From the NCBI RefSeq assembly GCF_016907475.1, contig NZ_JAFBCA010000001.1, positions 4,464,001 through 4,528,000 on the forward strand: 64,000 nucleotides of DNA, read 5' to 3'. Every line of letters begins with the position of its first letter. Positions within the stretch are counted from its first letter, which is position 1. The stretch comes from Nocardioides cavernae. Lineage in GTDB: Bacteria > Actinomycetota > Actinomycetes > Propionibacteriales > Nocardioidaceae. Below are positions 44,383 through 53,028 of the stretch, in pieces. Below the pieces are notes generated by a model. That model was not told the DNA's origin and made no database searches. It was given only the letters and a program-made list of their open reading frames with translations. The position numbers and the translations under genes are program-made.

Positions 44383-45354
44383 TCAGGCCCCCACGCGGTC
44401 GGTCGGCGGCGCGACGCCGTCGAGCAGGCGCGAGATCACCGTCTGCACGTCGACGCCGCTGAACTGCGCCTCGGCGTCGAGCAGCAGCCGGTGCGAGAGC
44501 ACCGGCTCGGCGAGGTCCTTGATGTCGTCGGGCACCACGTGGTCGCGACCGTCGGCGGCGGCCCACGTCTTCGCCACCCGGACGAACGCCAGGCAGCCGC
44601 GGGGCGAGAGTCCGAGCTTGACGTGCGGCTGCCGGCGCGACTCCTCGGCGAGCTCGGCGACGTAGCCGACGACGGCCGGGTCGACGTAGACCTCGTCCGC
44701 GAGGCCACTCATCTGCGCGATCGTGGCGGCGGTGATCACCGGGGTGACCAGGGCTGCCCGGTCACGGACCGCCGCGTTGTTGAGCAGCTCGACGGTCGCC
44801 TGGCGGTCCGGGTAGCCGACCGAGGTCTTCATCAGGAAGCGGTCGAGCTGGGCTTCCGGCAGCCGATAGGTGCCGGCCTGCTCGATGGGGTTCTGGGTGG
44901 CGATCACCAGGAACGGCTTGCCGACCGGGTGGGCCACGCCGTCGACGGTGACCTGGCTCTCCTCCATCACCTCGAGCAGCGCCGACTGCGTCTTGGGCGA
45001 GGCGCGGTTGATCTCGTCGGCCAGCACGATCGTGTGGAAGATCGGGCCGGGGTGGAACTCGAAGGTGCCCTTGTGCTGGTCGTAGACGGTGACGCCGGTG
45101 ACGTCGGAGGGCAGCAGGTCGGGGGTGAACTGGATGCGGGCGTGGCTGCCCTGCACGGTGTTGGCCAGCGCCCGGGCGAGCATCGTCTTGCCGGTGCCGG
45201 GGAAGTCCTCGAGGAGGATGTGCCCCTCCGACAGCAGGCAGGTCAGTGCGAGCCGGACGACGTGACGCTTGCCGAGGACTGCCTTCTCCATGTTGTCGGT
45301 GAGCTGGTCGAAGGTCGACCTGAACCACTCGGCCTGTTCGTGGCTGATCGTCAA
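44383..45354 (-). CDS. MoxR-family AAA+ ATPase
   Basis: A 323-residue AAA+ chaperone-like ATPase. Walker A is FPGTGKTML near residue 52, Walker B is VLADEINRASPKTQSALLEVMEE, sensor 1 is VIATQNPIEQ and sensor 2 lies in LSPRGCLA. MoxR ATPases act in maturation or assembly of protein complexes, often with VWA/DUF58 proteins, as here. It starts with TTG (45352-45354), supported by AGGAG with 6-nt spacing. The gene follows the giant fn3 gene by about 50 nt, on the same strand. Confidence 0.94.
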   Translation of the reverse strand: MTISHEQAEWFRSTFDQLTDNMEKAVLGKRHVVRLALTCLLSEGHILLEDFPGTGKTMLARALANTVQGSHARIQFTPDLLPSDVTGVTVYDQHKGTFEFHPGPIFHTIVLADEINRASPKTQSALLEVMEESQVTVDGVAHPVGKPFLVIATQNPIEQAGTYRLPEAQLDRFLMKTSVGYPDRQATVELLNNAAVRDRAALVTPVITAATIAQMSGLADEVYVDPAVVGYVAELAEESRRQPHVKLGLSPRGCLAFVRVAKTWAAADGRDHVVPDDIKDLAEPVLSHRLLLDAEAQFSGVDVQTVISRLLDGVAPPTDRVGA

Positions 45355-45406
45355 GAGGTGCTCCTGGTGGTGTGGGAGGGGTCGATGGGTGCCGGGCGCG
45401 CGACCG

Positions 45407-48400
45407 TCACGGCGGCCAGGAGAACGTGGTGGTGGAGACCTTGCCGAAGGGACCCCGTCCGACGCACCGCACGGTCACGTTGCCCGAGGGGTAGTACCAC
45501 GGGGACAGCTGCGTGGCGGATCCGCTGAAGGTGGGGCCGAAGTCGATCTCGCTGCCGAACCTGTTCGGGAACTGGTCGTTGTTCACCCCGCACCTGACCG
45601 ACTCGTAGAAGCCCGACACGGTGACCTCCACGAAGCCGCAGGTGGCGACGTCGCACGGCGGGTCGTTGCCCTTGGCGCAGTTGTTGCCCGGGTCCGCGTC
45701 ACCGTCGTTGCATACCAAGCCCTTTCCGGCGCTCACCCCGGGCTCGGGCACACCACTGCGTGCCGACTGGCTCTTGTACGCCTCACCGCGTCCGCCGGGC
45801 GACGGGTCGCGCAGCCAGACCTGCAGGTTGACGTCCTGGGCGAAGTCGTCGGTGGTGATCGAGATCGCCTCGCTGAAGCTCCCGACGCCCGCCAGGTCGC
45901 GGACCTGGTCACCCCCGCCGTTGATCCGGTAGACGAGCTGGGCAGGGTCGCCGTTGCTGGAGCCCGTGACCGTCCAGGTGACCGTCTTCCCACTGACCGC
46001 GGGGGCCCCGAGGTCGTTGAGCATCCCGTCCAGTCGGCCGTAGGTCTGGACGTTCTGCACCCCACTCAAGGTGCACCCGGCGGGTGCGTCTTCGTTGCAC
46101 ACGCGCAGCTGCACCTGATAGGGCTGCTCGTTGCCCGGCGACTGGAAGCGAGTGACGTTGGTGCCGGTCTGCCGGCCGAAGGTCTTGACCACCGACCCGG
46201 CGACCAGGATCTCCACCTTGCTCGTGGTGCCGCGCGAGTCCGGGACCGTGTAGCGCACCTGCGCCTCCTGGCTGGCGCCCGTCCCGATCAGCTCGAACGA
46301 ACCCCACGGCGCGGGACGACCGACCGCCTCGATCGGAGTGCCGGGACTCGGCTGGGAACGCTTGCCCGGCTCGTCACCTGGCTGGTTCGCCGCGACCACC
46401 GTGTAGGTGTAGGTGAGGCCCTCGTAGGGCACGCCGGCGTGGGTGCAGGTCAGCGACGCGAGCCGCTGGCAGCCTGGCACGGTCCCCGAGGTCACTCCGT
46501 TGTTGTAGCTGACCGTGTAGACGGTCGGGCCGGGGCCCTCGGGCGGCACCGCCTGCCAGGCCACCCGGATGCTGGTCTGCTGCGCGCCGGACTCGAGGTC
46601 GGTCACGGCCGGCGCGGCGGGCGCCGGCGGCGTGCCGAGGGGCTGCATCTCCCCTGACGTGCGAGGCAGCGAGTAGCCCACCTGGTTCTGCGCCTTGATG
46701 GTGAACGTGTACCGCAGGTTGTTGTCCAGCCCGGTGACGGGGAACGACGTCGAGCTGCCGGCGACGACCACTGGGCCGCCTCCCGGCCACGTGATGGTGT
46801 AGTCGAGGATCCGCGACGTGTTGGTCGGCGGCTTGTCCCACGCGATGGTGATCTGCCCGTCGTCACGACCGATCATCCGGATGTCCTGCACCCGGCCGGG
46901 CTGCGTGTCGGCGCGCGCCGAACGCGACAGGTTGCTCCAGTCGCTGCCGCCCACGCGGTTGAACGCCTGCACGCGGAAGCTGTAGTTGCCGCCGCTCTTC
47001 AGCTTGCGGAAGACACACTCGTTGGTGTCGCACCGCTGCTTGGCGCCGGTCTTCTCCTCGCGCACCATGTAGGAGGTGACCGGGGCCCCTCCGTCGTCGT
47101 CGGGCGGCGCCCACCCCATCTTGATGGTGCCGACCTCGTCGGACAGCGGGTAGGGCCGCGGCTCGCCGGGCGGGGAGGGCGTGCCGATGACCTTGAACGC
47201 GATCCGTCCGTCGGCGGTGCGCGAGGACGGCGGGTTGCTGTCGGAGACGTCGCTGACGACCAGCCGGAACACTGCCTCCGCACCGCGCGTGTCGCGGTCC
47301 GCCGTCAGCGTGAGACGGCTGCCGTCGACGCTCGCCTTCACCCCGGGCGACCCGGTGTTCTGCACGGTCACGATGGTGGGCTCGGGGTTGGCGACGCCCG
47401 CCTCGAGGTAGGCGCGCATGTCGTAGGTCCGGCTCTGCCCGGCCTCCATGGTCTCGACACTGATCGGCGAGAGCCGCGGCGGCGGGGCCTCGGCCAACCG
47501 GAAGCGGATCTCCTGCGTGTTGCTCTCACCCGCGCGCACGACGAGGACGGCCTCACCGCCCTCGGTCGCGGTGTCGGACGCCGTGACCGCGACGACCGCG
47601 CCCTGGGGGCTGCTGACGTCCACGCCGTCGACCGCCTGGCTCCACTCCGCGGCGAAGTCGAGTCCGTCGGCGTCGCGGGGGTCGACGGTGAAGACCGTGC
47701 AGTAGGAGGCGATGTCGAGGTCGTAGCGCTGGCCGGCCGACATCGGGATGACGCTGGTGGGGCACTCGAGCGAGGGGGTGTCGTCCCCGACGACCACCGG
47801 GATGGAGAGGATCGCGGTGACGCCGTCGTCGGTGGTCGTGGCGTCCTCGTTGCCGCTGGCGTCGGTCGCGGTCGTGACCTCGACGAGGACTGAGCCCGGC
47901 CCCCGGAAGCCGGCCGGGGCGGACAGGCTGAAGCGGTTGTCGCCATCCGGCCCGACGGTGAGCGCCTCAGGAGAGGCGGCGTAGGACCGACGGCCGGAGG
48001 CGAGCCGCACCTGGCCGCCGTCGGGCGCTGCGATGTAGTCGGAGACCTTGCCCGTCATGCTGTCGCCGGAGTCGAGCTCGATGAGCGACCCGGGCAGGAC
48101 GTAGGGGAGGCCGTCGCCCGTGGGCGGGATGTAGACCGAGGCGACGGCGGTCGCCCCGGCGGCGTCGCGCACCTCGAAGGGCAGCACCTTCGGGGCCGGG
48201 CCGCGGTCCGCGCGCACCTGGACTCCATCGATCACCCGGGCCGACGGGTCACCGGAGACGTCGACGACCTCGAGGTCCTCGGCGGTGCCGTCGGGGTCGT
48301 AGGCGCCGTCGAGGACGTCGACGACGACGCTCCCGCTGTCGTCGGCCCGACCGAAGGCGTCGTAGACGATCGGCGGGTTCTCGTAGCCGTCCGCAGTGGT

Positions 48401-51400
48401 GAGCGTCATCGTCGCCCGGGACTCGTCGATGCCGTTGGTGACCCGGTAGACCAGCACCGTCGGCGGCGCCTTCGCGGAGTCGGGCGCGGGCACGGTGACC
48501 AGGTTGGTGTCAGGGTCGAGGCGGGCACCGTCGGGGCCGTCGAGGATCTCGACCTCCACCGAGTCGCCGGGGGCGATGAAGTCGTTGGCGAGCGGGTCGA
48601 AGGTCGCGGTGCGTCCCGGCTCGACCGTGAGCCTGTCCTCGACCGCGAGCGGCGGCTGCGGCTGCCCGAGCTCGACGACGGCGATCCGGACGGTGCCGGT
48701 CGCGAAGGCGCCCTGCGAGTCGACGACGGAGTAGGTGAACTCGTCCGTGCCGGCGGTGCGTGGGTATGCCTCGTACTCCAGGAAGTTGCCGCCGACGGAC
48801 GAGATCCGGCCCAGCCTGGGCGCGGACGTGATGCCCGTGACCGTGACCGGGTCGCCGTTGCGGTCCACCCCCACACCGGGCACCCGGACCTTGACGGTGT
48901 CCCCGGAGACCACCCGGCCCTCGAGGGTCGGCGGCTCGGGCGCGTCGTTGGGGTCCTCGGCGGGCACCACGGTGACCTTGAGCGTGCCGTCCGCGCGCTT
49001 GCCCTCGAGGTTCTGGGCGACGTAGGTGACGGTGTAGGTGTCGCGTTCCTCGACCGCCTCGGGGGCGACGTAGCGCACCACGCGCCCGGACACGAAGGCC
49101 TTGCCGACGTCGCCCTTGACGTCGATCGGCGCCACCACGGCGAGCTGGCCGGGGGTGTCGCTGCTCGACAGGTCGTTGAGCAGGGTCAGTCGGTCACCGG
49201 CCGGGGACACGTCGTTGTCGAGCACGGGCGCGGCGACGGATCCCCCGGCCCGCACCACGACCTTGTCTCCAGCCGTGATGGGGGTGTTGTCGGCCGGCGC
49301 CGGGCGCTGGGTGACCACCACCTCCCCGCGCACACCGGAGCTTGCGCCGTTGCTGATCGTGTAGGAGACCGTCTGGGTCCGGGGTGCCAGGTCGGGCCGC
49401 GCAGCGGAGATCCGCAGCCAGCGGCCGTCCACGATCGCCACGTCGAGCTGGTCGGCCCGATCGCCCTCAGCACGCTGGACGACGAGGAGGCCGCCCGCCG
49501 GGTCGAGGTCGTTGGCCAGCACGTCGACGATGCCGGGCGCCTGCCCGTAGACGGTGAGGGTGTCGGGCATGGCGATCGGTTCCGCGGCGCGCTTGGGGCT
49601 CGCCTTGACGTCGACGCGGATCGTGCCCTGGTCGAGCGGGGCGTTGCCGAAGGCGGCGTCGTAGCTGAGGAAGTAGGTCCCGGCCCGCTCGCCGGTGAAG
49701 GTCAGCTGCCCGGCGTCGAGGTCGGTGACCACCTTGGCGTTGGGCTGCTCGGGCACCTTGCCGCCCAGCGACAGCTCGGCGTCGGTGGCGTTGGGGTCGG
49801 ACCCGGGCAGGTCGTTGAGCAGCGGTCGGATCTTGATCGGCTTGCCGACCTCACCGCGTACGACGTCGGGCTCGGCCTGTGGCGCGTAGGCCTTCTGGTC
49901 CTTGGGCGCCTGCACCTGGAAGCTCATCGACTTCGTGACCGGGGCGGAGCGGCCGTCGGTGACGGCGAACTCCACGCGCACCACCTGGGCGCCGTCGGCG
50001 GGACCGGACGGGGCGGTGAAGCGGACCCGGCCGTCGGCCGTGGTGCGGGCGGCGGCTCCGGTCTCCTCCCCGCCCACGGCCTTCGCGGACTCGAGGAGCA
50101 AGGTGTCGCCGTCGCGGTCGTCGCGCCAGTCCCCCAGCACGGGGACGGCGAGCTCACCGCCGTGCGGCACCTTGTAGGTCGGCTTCTTCCACCCCTCCCG
50201 CGGGGCGGGTGCCTCGTTCTGCTCGGCGCCACGCACCGTGACGTCGACGGCCGCGTTGGCCGACAGGCCGTTGCGCCCGTCGTCGATGAAGTAGTCGAAC
50301 CGGGCGGGCCGGGCGTCCTCGGGCATCTGCAGGACGAGCGTCTGGCCGTCGGGGCTGATCTCGACGCGCGCCCCGCCGGACGGCTGGTCCACGTCGACGA
50401 TGCTCAGCAGGCGGCCGTCAGGGGCCGAGTCGTTGTCGAGCGGGTGGAGCACGGTCGTGCGCCCGGCGCGGACGCCGTAGGAGTCGGGCTTGGCACGCGG
50501 CGGTCGGCGGTCGGCCTCGGTCTGGTTCTCGTTCTCCTCGTCGTCGTCCTTGTTCTTCTTCTTCGACGTGAAGGCTTCCCAGTTGTCGATGCGGACCGGC
50601 GCGTCCTGCTGCACGTCCCAGACGGTGCCGCTGTTCGCGTCGTTCAGGACGATCTCGCCGCGGTTGACCCGGAAGGCGAGGCTGGTGGCGTTGCCGGCGA
50701 GGTCGTCCTCCATGACCTCCTGCGAGCCGCACTGCACGGCGACGGCGCCCAGGCCGCCGGACCAGGCACCGTAGACGCACGCTCCGAGGCGGACCGGCTC
50801 GACGGCGGAGGTGCCGGAGCGGTCGGACACGGTGGCGACGTCGCCGGACTCGAGGTCGACGCTCAGGAGCCCGTCGGGCGCGCCGACGAGCACCGCGTCG
50901 TAGCCGGGTCCGGGCTGCTGGAGCCTGCTGCCCGGCGTGACGGACGCGGTCGCACCGTCGACGACGCTGAGCACGCCGGCGTCGGCGTCGAGGGTCACGA
51001 TGCGGTCGCCGACCGTCGTGACGTCGGACACCTGGCCAGCGTCGCCGGACAGGTCGCGGGTGCGCGGCTTGCGGAAGCCCGCGTCGGTCGGTGCGAGGGT
51101 CGTGACGGTGCCCTCCTCGGTGGAGGTCACCACGACCGTGCCCGACTGGCTGACCGTGAGCGCCGCGCCCTCGCCGGCCTCGGCGAGCGGCTTGGCCTGC
51201 CGGTCGACGGCGCTGACGACCGGCTTGCCGAGCTCGTCGTCGTAACGCACGGCCCACACCTCGCCGGTCTCGGCGTCCGAGGTGGCGAGCGAGCCGCCGG
51301 CCATGGCGACGTCGCCGGTGACCGGGATCGCGGCGGAGCCGCCGTCCTGGGCCTCGAGACGGCTCGTCTCGATCACCTGCCCCCGGCTGGTGCCGGCGTC

Positions 51401-51682
51401 GAGGGTCACCACGGCAGCGCCGTCCTGGACCACGTCGAGGCGGGCCTTGCCGTTGTCGCCGGGCACCACGCCGTCGAGCTGGTTGATCGGCTTGTTGAGC
51501 CGGCCCGACCAGCCCTTCTTGCCGTTGACCACCCAGACGCCGCCGTCGTTGAGCTCGGCCTCGTGCTTCTTGTAGCCGTCGGCGGACACGGCGTAGACGG
51601 CGAGGACGGTCGACGCGACCGCCAGCGCGACGCCGGAGGCGATGCCCGCCCGGTGTCGACGCAGAGCAGTCACACGTGCCAC
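45407..51682 (-). CDS. Giant membrane-anchored Ig/cadherin-like and fibronectin type III surface protein
   Basis: A 2091-residue protein. A single membrane segment near residues 12-30 (type II orientation) precedes a beta-propeller-like region (about 35-360). A charged KKKNKDDDEENEN linker lies near 370, followed by a long array of Ig/cadherin-like modules to about 1440. Recurrent motifs there are LDNDSAPDG, VLANDLDPAGG, VLDNDVSPAGD and PLANDFIAPGD. Fibronectin type III modules begin near 1500 (PSPPGEPRPYPL, then PPPDDDGGAP-like strands), and a Cys-containing C-terminal domain ends in FSWPP. There is no LPxTG sorting signal. The GTG at 51682 has GGGGGA upstream; earlier in-frame starts would cross the promoter region. 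Confidence 0.88.
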   Translation of the reverse strand: MARVTALRRHRAGIASGVALAVASTVLAVYAVSADGYKKHEAELNDGGVWVVNGKKGWSGRLNKPINQLDGVVPGDNGKARLDVVQDGAAVVTLDAGTSRGQVIETSRLEAQDGGSAAIPVTGDVAMAGGSLATSDAETGEVWAVRYDDELGKPVVSAVDRQAKPLAEAGEGAALTVSQSGTVVVTSTEEGTVTTLAPTDAGFRKPRTRDLSGDAGQVSDVTTVGDRIVTLDADAGVLSVVDGATASVTPGSRLQQPGPGYDAVLVGAPDGLLSVDLESGDVATVSDRSGTSAVEPVRLGACVYGAWSGGLGAVAVQCGSQEVMEDDLAGNATSLAFRVNRGEIVLNDANSGTVWDVQQDAPVRIDNWEAFTSKKKNKDDDEENENQTEADRRPPRAKPDSYGVRAGRTTVLHPLDNDSAPDGRLLSIVDVDQPSGGARVEISPDGQTLVLQMPEDARPARFDYFIDDGRNGLSANAAVDVTVRGAEQNEAPAPREGWKKPTYKVPHGGELAVPVLGDWRDDRDGDTLLLESAKAVGGEETGAAARTTADGRVRFTAPSGPADGAQVVRVEFAVTDGRSAPVTKSMSFQVQAPKDQKAYAPQAEPDVVRGEVGKPIKIRPLLNDLPGSDPNATDAELSLGGKVPEQPNAKVVTDLDAGQLTFTGERAGTYFLSYDAAFGNAPLDQGTIRVDVKASPKRAAEPIAMPDTLTVYGQAPGIVDVLANDLDPAGGLLVVQRAEGDRADQLDVAIVDGRWLRISAARPDLAPRTQTVSYTISNGASSGVRGEVVVTQRPAPADNTPITAGDKVVVRAGGSVAAPVLDNDVSPAGDRLTLLNDLSSSDTPGQLAVVAPIDVKGDVGKAFVSGRVVRYVAPEAVEERDTYTVTYVAQNLEGKRADGTLKVTVVPAEDPNDAPEPPTLEGRVVSGDTVKVRVPGVGVDRNGDPVTVTGITSAPRLGRISSVGGNFLEYEAYPRTAGTDEFTYSVVDSQGAFATGTVRIAVVELGQPQPPLAVEDRLTVEPGRTATFDPLANDFIAPGDSVEVEILDGPDGARLDPDTNLVTVPAPDSAKAPPTVLVYRVTNGIDESRATMTLTTADGYENPPIVYDAFGRADDSGSVVVDVLDGAYDPDGTAEDLEVVDVSGDPSARVIDGVQVRADRGPAPKVLPFEVRDAAGATAVASVYIPPTGDGLPYVLPGSLIELDSGDSMTGKVSDYIAAPDGGQVRLASGRRSYAASPEALTVGPDGDNRFSLSAPAGFRGPGSVLVEVTTATDASGNEDATTTDDGVTAILSIPVVVGDDTPSLECPTSVIPMSAGQRYDLDIASYCTVFTVDPRDADGLDFAAEWSQAVDGVDVSSPQGAVVAVTASDTATEGGEAVLVVRAGESNTQEIRFRLAEAPPPRLSPISVETMEAGQSRTYDMRAYLEAGVANPEPTIVTVQNTGSPGVKASVDGSRLTLTADRDTRGAEAVFRLVVSDVSDSNPPSSRTADGRIAFKVIGTPSPPGEPRPYPLSDEVGTIKMGWAPPDDDGGAPVTSYMVREEKTGAKQRCDTNECVFRKLKSGGNYSFRVQAFNRVGGSDWSNLSRSARADTQPGRVQDIRMIGRDDGQITIAWDKPPTNTSRILDYTITWPGGGPVVVAGSSTSFPVTGLDNNLRYTFTIKAQNQVGYSLPRTSGEMQPLGTPPAPAAPAVTDLESGAQQTSIRVAWQAVPPEGPGPTVYTVSYNNGVTSGTVPGCQRLASLTCTHAGVPYEGLTYTYTVVAANQPGDEPGKRSQPSPGTPIEAVGRPAPWGSFELIGTGASQEAQVRYTVPDSRGTTSKVEILVAGSVVKTFGRQTGTNVTRFQSPGNEQPYQVQLRVCNEDAPAGCTLSGVQNVQTYGRLDGMLNDLGAPAVSGKTVTWTVTGSSNGDPAQLVYRINGGGDQVRDLAGVGSFSEAISITTDDFAQDVNLQVWLRDPSPGGRGEAYKSQSARSGVPEPGVSAGKGLVCNDGDADPGNNCAKGNDPPCDVATCGFVEVTVSGFYESVRCGVNNDQFPNRFGSEIDFGPTFSGSATQLSPWYYPSGNVTVRCVGRGPFGKVSTTTFSWPP

Positions 51683-51759
51683 GCCAGTCCCCCTTGGCCC
51701 CACGGATGAGGTACGCCCGCCGCACACACCCAGAGAGGAGCGTATGTACGTCGCGGAGG

Positions 51760-51779
51760 TTCGGACAAGTTTCCGACAA
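51760..51779 (-). promoter_or_regulatory. Direct repeat in the fn3/FHA divergent promoter region
   Basis: Minus-strand TTGTCGGAA-AC-TTGTCCGAA, two 9-mers with one mismatch at an 11-bp period, 78 nt before the fn3 GTG. It may be a regulator site or contain the -35 element. It lies in the 170-bp spacer shared with the FHA-kinase operon. Confidence 0.4.
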
Positions 51780-51852
51780 ATCGTGACCATGTGCGCGGGA
51801 CAGGCGTGATGGGTGATGATGGCGGGGTGGGCGTGTACGAGGGGAGCCGACG

Positions 51853-53028
51853 TTGATCGTGGAAGCGCGGTACGCCAGCGGTGCTGGGGTGCTCGTCGGC
51901 AGTGGCGCGCACTGGGTGCTGCTCACCGACCCCGATGACGAGCGGGTGGTCCAGGAGATCTGGGAGGCGCTGTCGCTGACGGCGCCGTCCGGGGCCGGCG
52001 TCGCCGAGCGCGTGCTGGCCATCGCCGAGAAGGCGTTCGAGGGCGACCCTCCCGGGCTGGCCCTCGTCGACTTCACCTCAGGTGCGTCGACGACGCTGTC
52101 CCGCGGCGCCGGTCACGTGCGCCTCGCCGGGCCGGCGCGCGTGCTGAGCCTCGACGGCGGGGCGGATCCCGACGGCCTCGTCACGACCCGACGCCTCGTG
52201 GGTGGGGTGGTCGCCGCCGGCCGCGTCGAGCTGACACCCGTGTCTGCCCGCACCGCCCCCGTGCACCGCGCCGACGAGAGCCCGGCGCCCGCCACGGCCG
52301 CGCTGATCGACGGCATCCCCGACGCCATCCTCGCGGCCAAGGGTCCCGACGGCCCTCCCCCGCGCACCCGCGTACGCCCTCGGGTCGAGGACACCGGCTC
52401 GCTCGTCGACACCTCCGAGCCCGACCCGCTGATGATGCAGCGCATCGAGGAGGGGGCCCGCACCACGATCCGGCCCCCGACGACGCCGGCCGGCGCGGCG
52501 GAGCCCGACGACCACGACGGCGCCACGTCCCTGCGTCCCGCCCACCTGGCCCACGCCACCGCGCCGACGGTGCTCGCCGTGAGCTGCCCCCTCGGGCACC
52601 TGACTCCCCCGATCTCCCCGCAGTGCCGCGTGTGCCACCAGCGGGTGGCCCCGCAGGAGCCGCGGCGCGTGGACCGGCCGCCCCTCGGCGGTCTCCGCCT
52701 CCCCACCGGTGAGGTCGTGCCGCTCGACCGGGGCGTGATCCTGGGGCGCAAACCGGTCCCGGCCGAGGGCAGCACCGACTGGCCCCACCTCGTGCACCTG
52801 CCCGCCGACCACTCGTTCGTCTCGCGGCGCCACCTGCAGATCGAGCTCGACGGGTGGGACGTGGTCGCCCGCGACCTCGACAGCCGCGGCGGCACCACGT
52901 TCGCGCCCCCGGGCCGTGACCCGGAGCGCATGCGACCCGGCGACGCCTACGTGCTCGAGCCGGGCACGGTCCTCGACATGGCCCACGTCTACAGCGTCCG
53001 CTACGAGTCGGGGGCGGTCGCCCGGTGA
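51853..53028 (+). CDS. FHA domain protein of the PFNA-type cluster
   Basis: A 391-residue protein likely to bind phosphothreonine. The first 130 residues form a conserved but unnamed domain (VEARYASGAGVLVGSGAHWV). A polar linker follows. A short Cys cluster (CPLGH near 244 and CRVC near 257-260) could be a zinc ribbon. The FHA domain occupies about 285-385, with VILGRKPV and HSFVSRRHLQIEL, whose SRRH is the phosphopeptide-binding signature. The TTG at 51853 has AGGGGAG with 6-nt spacing. The stop overlaps the kinase GTG (GTGA), so FHA protein and kinase are coupled; the kinase or its substrates may be the ligand. Confidence 0.88.
   Translation: MIVEARYASGAGVLVGSGAHWVLLTDPDDERVVQEIWEALSLTAPSGAGVAERVLAIAEKAFEGDPPGLALVDFTSGASTTLSRGAGHVRLAGPARVLSLDGGADPDGLVTTRRLVGGVVAAGRVELTPVSARTAPVHRADESPAPATAALIDGIPDAILAAKGPDGPPPRTRVRPRVEDTGSLVDTSEPDPLMMQRIEEGARTTIRPPTTPAGAAEPDDHDGATSLRPAHLAHATAPTVLAVSCPLGHLTPPISPQCRVCHQRVAPQEPRRVDRPPLGGLRLPTGEVVPLDRGVILGRKPVPAEGSTDWPHLVHLPADHSFVSRRHLQIELDGWDVVARDLDSRGGTTFAPPGRDPERMRPGDAYVLEPGTVLDMAHVYSVRYESGAVAR

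Noticed and set aside
51683..51790. Upstream start for the giant FN3 protein adding 36 residues
   Set aside because: It would cover the divergent promoter region. The GTG at 51682 has a GGGGGA ribosome binding site and directly precedes the membrane segment.
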